Below are positions 61,685-64,000 of a stretch of 64,000 bases of DNA, piece by piece. Each line of letters opens with the position of its first letter. Position 1 is the first letter of the stretch. The notes beneath the pieces were generated by a model, which saw only the letters and a list, made by a program, of their open reading frames with translations, was not told where the DNA came from and did no database searches. This stretch comes from Chrysomallon squamiferum (lineage: Eukaryota > Mollusca > Gastropoda > Neomphalida > Peltospiridae). A program made the translations under genes and the position numbers. The stretch spans positions 2,147,943 through 2,211,942 of the forward strand of contig CM022672.1 of assembly GCA_012295275.1 (NCBI GenBank). Direction: 5' to 3'.

Positions 61685-62950
61685 ATGACTTCTGGCCACA
61701 ATTCCACCACCAAGGTTCTGCTGATGATATTCGAATCGGGTGTGAGAGCAAGCAACATCTCTGAAGCAGTCATCACCTCAGGAGAGAAGAACTGCAGTGA
61801 TATCAGATACATCGACAACATCGTCAGCAAGGAAACAGCCGAGGGCCTGAAAGAGTTTTCTGCAAACTATGCCTCGTACCACGGCTACTTCAGCGCCATG
61901 GTCTGTGTGTTTGGTATCATTGCAAACGTTGCTAACGTCCTTGTCTTGACAAGGAAGAACATGATATCTCCGACAAACACAATACTGATGTGGCTGGCTG
62001 TGGCAGATCTCCTGACCATGCTCTCATACCTTCCATTTTCTATCCATTTCTACATTCTTAAGTCACCCCTCCTTCCACCGTTCTCTACAAAAAGTTTAGG
62101 TTGGATCTGTTTCCTTATGTTTCATGCCAGTTTCAGTATAATTTGCCACACTGTTGCGATATGGCTGACAATAGCTCTTGCCATTTTTCGCTACATCTAC
62201 ATCTGCATGCCGATTAAGGGTGCGATATACTGCAATATTCACCGAGCCCGAGTTGCCATATTTCTAGTTTATCTGTCCACGTTGCTGATTTGTATACCAA
62301 ACATAATCATAAACAGGTACAAGTCAGTTCAAACGAGCAATGACACCTTCAGTATGAACAAAAACTCAACCAATGATACAGACTACCTGTATGAGCCTTA
62401 TTTGTGGGACAAGTCTGAAGTGGCCACAGTAATCCGTCAGATCAACAACTGGATCCAAGCAATATTTATCAAGCTCATTCCCTGCATCATGTTGATGACC
62501 CTCACCATTCTCTTGATTCACGCCATGCACAAGGCCTACAGGAAAAGGATGCGGTTGAAATCTGAGGGTCGCAAGGCAGAGTCTGACAAACATGGGGAAC
62601 ACAACCGAACCACCAAAATGCTTCTGGCAGTGGTTGTTCTCTTCATGCTCACAGAGCTACCTCAAGGCCTGCTGACCCTGATGAACATTTTTATCCGATG
62701 TTTCCAGGATATTGTTTATAATCCTCTGGGTGACCTTCTGGACATCATGGCTCTCATCAACAACTCGGTCAACTTTGTTCTATACTGCACAATGAGCAAA
62801 CAGTTCAGAGACACGTTCACCAGGGTCTTCTGTAGGTTTTGTAAAAAACATCGACCTGCATGGCTCAAACTCAAAGTAGTCCATGCCCCTACCTCGACCA
62901 ATGGAAATGTAACACAGCTTGAACCTGGCACTACTCAAGCACATCTTTAA
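61685..62950 (+). CDS. DMSR-type (myosuppressin/FMRFamide receptor-like) neuropeptide GPCR
   Basis: A 421-residue rhodopsin-class receptor, expected at the plasma membrane of neurons or muscle, binding a neuropeptide (probably an RFamide type) and signalling through G proteins. Seven membrane segments lie at about 66-88, 98-122, 139-165, 186-208, 255-279, 309-334 and 347-369. Family marks are GIIANVANVLVLTR in TM1, SPTNTILMWLAVADLL into TM2, MFHASF and HTVAIWLTIALAIFRY in TM3, LFMLTELPQG in TM6 and NNSVNFVLYCTMSKQFRDTF in TM7/helix 8. The usual DRY is FRY (168-170), and NPxxY is SVNFVLY; related DMSR receptors carry similar variants. N-glycosylation sequons occur at N6, N24, N36 and, in the second extracellular loop, N219, N227 and N230. 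That loop has no Cys to pair with the TM3-end Cys (142). Cys 383 and 386 after helix 8 could be palmitoylated. The ATG has a good Kozak context and follows a splice acceptor. The coding region is uninterrupted and GC-richer than its flanks. A sex-peptide/MIP-receptor relative is the nearest alternative. Confidence 0.93.
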   Translation: MTSGHNSTTKVLLMIFESGVRASNISEAVITSGEKNCSDIRYIDNIVSKETAEGLKEFSANYASYHGYFSAMVCVFGIIANVANVLVLTRKNMISPTNTILMWLAVADLLTMLSYLPFSIHFYILKSPLLPPFSTKSLGWICFLMFHASFSIICHTVAIWLTIALAIFRYIYICMPIKGAIYCNIHRARVAIFLVYLSTLLICIPNIIINRYKSVQTSNDTFSMNKNSTNDTDYLYEPYLWDKSEVATVIRQINNWIQAIFIKLIPCIMLMTLTILLIHAMHKAYRKRMRLKSEGRKAESDKHGEHNRTTKMLLAVVVLFMLTELPQGLLTLMNIFIRCFQDIVYNPLGDLLDIMALINNSVNFVLYCTMSKQFRDTFTRVFCRFCKKHRPAWLKLKVVHAPTSTNGNVTQLEPGTTQAHL

Positions 62951-63260
62951 ACAGTTTATACAGACACTTGTGGTAAGGATCTATTTAATATACAGGTGTA
63001 TATAATTCATAAATGCCTGTATTTTAAATATATATATATATATGTTAAAGTGCTTAGATGGCAATGGAAAGAATTTTCAACTAATAGATAATTGAAGTAC
63101 ACTGTGTGAAAATAAATACAGAGACATTTAATGTATTTAAATACACATACCAATGAAATGCCTGTACTGGACAGGACAGAATTTTGAAATGCAGCCTGAG
63201 ACCATTAATTCACTGGAAACCTTTCACTGTTCACTCTTGTCTTTGCTTCAGTTAAATAAA
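62951..63260 (+). other. Probable 3' UTR with polyadenylation signals
   Basis: AT-rich sequence follows the TAA. AATAAA hexamers lie at 63111-63116 and 63255-63260. An (AT)n run lies at about 63030-63042. Which signal is used cannot be told from sequence alone. Confidence 0.5.
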
Positions 63261-63374
63261 TAAATAGAATGTGAGCAATAACGATACCAAAAACAAAAAC
63301 AAATGTGTGTGAAAGTATTTAATATTTTTGTTATTACTTTGACTATGAAATATTGACTGATTCCATTATTATTG

Positions 63375-63413
<39 letters not shown>

Positions 63414-64000
63414 TGTTTGCTAATATATATATATATTTTTTAAATATCCTGAACATTATGATTCCAGATTTAACTTTGTTTCTGAATTACTGTAAATTCA
63501 GAAACCGGATCTAACTGGAATAAGATAAAAAAGGCAGATATTGGTAGCAGTCTGTGATAAACTTGTTTCCTGCAGTGGCTTGTTTTTGCTGATATCATCT
63601 TGTTGTGTGAACTATCCCAGTTTGCAATGAACCAAAGCCATTTTGCTTCCCTTATCAAGGCAAAACTATAACTGCATATTCTGAGACTTCAAATTCTCTT
63701 TCCAAAAAAGATTTTTTTTTTTAATTTTTTTTTAAAAGACATTTAATTAAATAAAATTTATAAAAAGGCTTGTAAATTTAAAAATGAATGTTCATTTTGT
63801 CTGATACAATACTAGTACTTGGTCTATTATATTCTAGGGAATACCGTTTGTCCTCAGCATACTGGAAAAACAAAACTAAAGACTTGACATCATTTGAAAA
63901 CAAGCAATTACTGTCTTATAATTCTACAATTAAAACGTAAATAAGGTACACAAATAAAAATGTATAATACTGTACTTCTCAAAGTATTAAACATTATAAT
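63261..64000. other. AT-rich DNA with (ATT)n
   Basis: (ATT)n lies at 63366-63413, followed by AT-rich DNA with another AATAAA at 63953-63958. No further gene was recognised. The receptor's 3' UTR may extend into it. Confidence 0.5.

Noticed and set aside
62366-62931. Two minus-strand frames opposite the receptor
   Set aside because: They are shadows of the receptor coding sequence, whose domain motifs clearly fix the plus strand.

Overview
This 64 kb window is animal nuclear DNA. It is very AT-rich, has no prokaryotic gene density, and is packed with simple-sequence repeats, degenerate minisatellites and old tRNA-derived SINE-like relics. The one clear gene encodes a neuropeptide receptor of the invertebrate DMSR type (myosuppressin/FMRFamide-receptor-like). 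The receptor family and repeat style suggest a lophotrochozoan, most likely a mollusc. I cannot name the species, and I do not see the abundant SINE I would expect in Octopus.

Layout. Positions 1-5.6 kb are AT-rich, with a 32-bp minisatellite at 441-1370. A possible terminal coding exon with coiled-coil-like composition lies at 5658-5843. From 6 to 33 kb the window is intergenic or intronic: long GA/TC, CA and ATT tracts, degenerate tandem arrays, two minus-strand tRNA-SINE-like copies (20498-20718), and weak exon candidates at 8999-9074, 19234-19309 (minus) and 25771-25844. At 33.2-35.2 kb a 115-bp tandem array abuts a CpG-containing island with retrotransposon-like coding remnants. About 800 bp further on is a second CpG-containing segment that could be a promoter and first exon ending in a GTAAGT donor at 35208. 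The stretch 35-61 kb is again repeats and non-coding DNA. It holds one good splice-flanked open exon candidate (42949-43072), two 50-bp minisatellites, and a 32-bp array carrying ATTGG in each unit.

The gene. A strong 3' splice site at 61648 precedes a short 5' UTR and an uninterrupted 421-codon seven-transmembrane receptor (61685-62950), followed by an AT-rich 3' UTR with AATAAA signals. The acceptor shows that at least one upstream 5' UTR exon exists. Much of the window may therefore be a long first intron of this gene, with 34.8-35.2 kb or 25.8 kb as candidate upstream exons. This linkage is inferred and needs RNA data. I found no operon-like, CRISPR, phage or toxin system, and nothing I would call a new molecular system.
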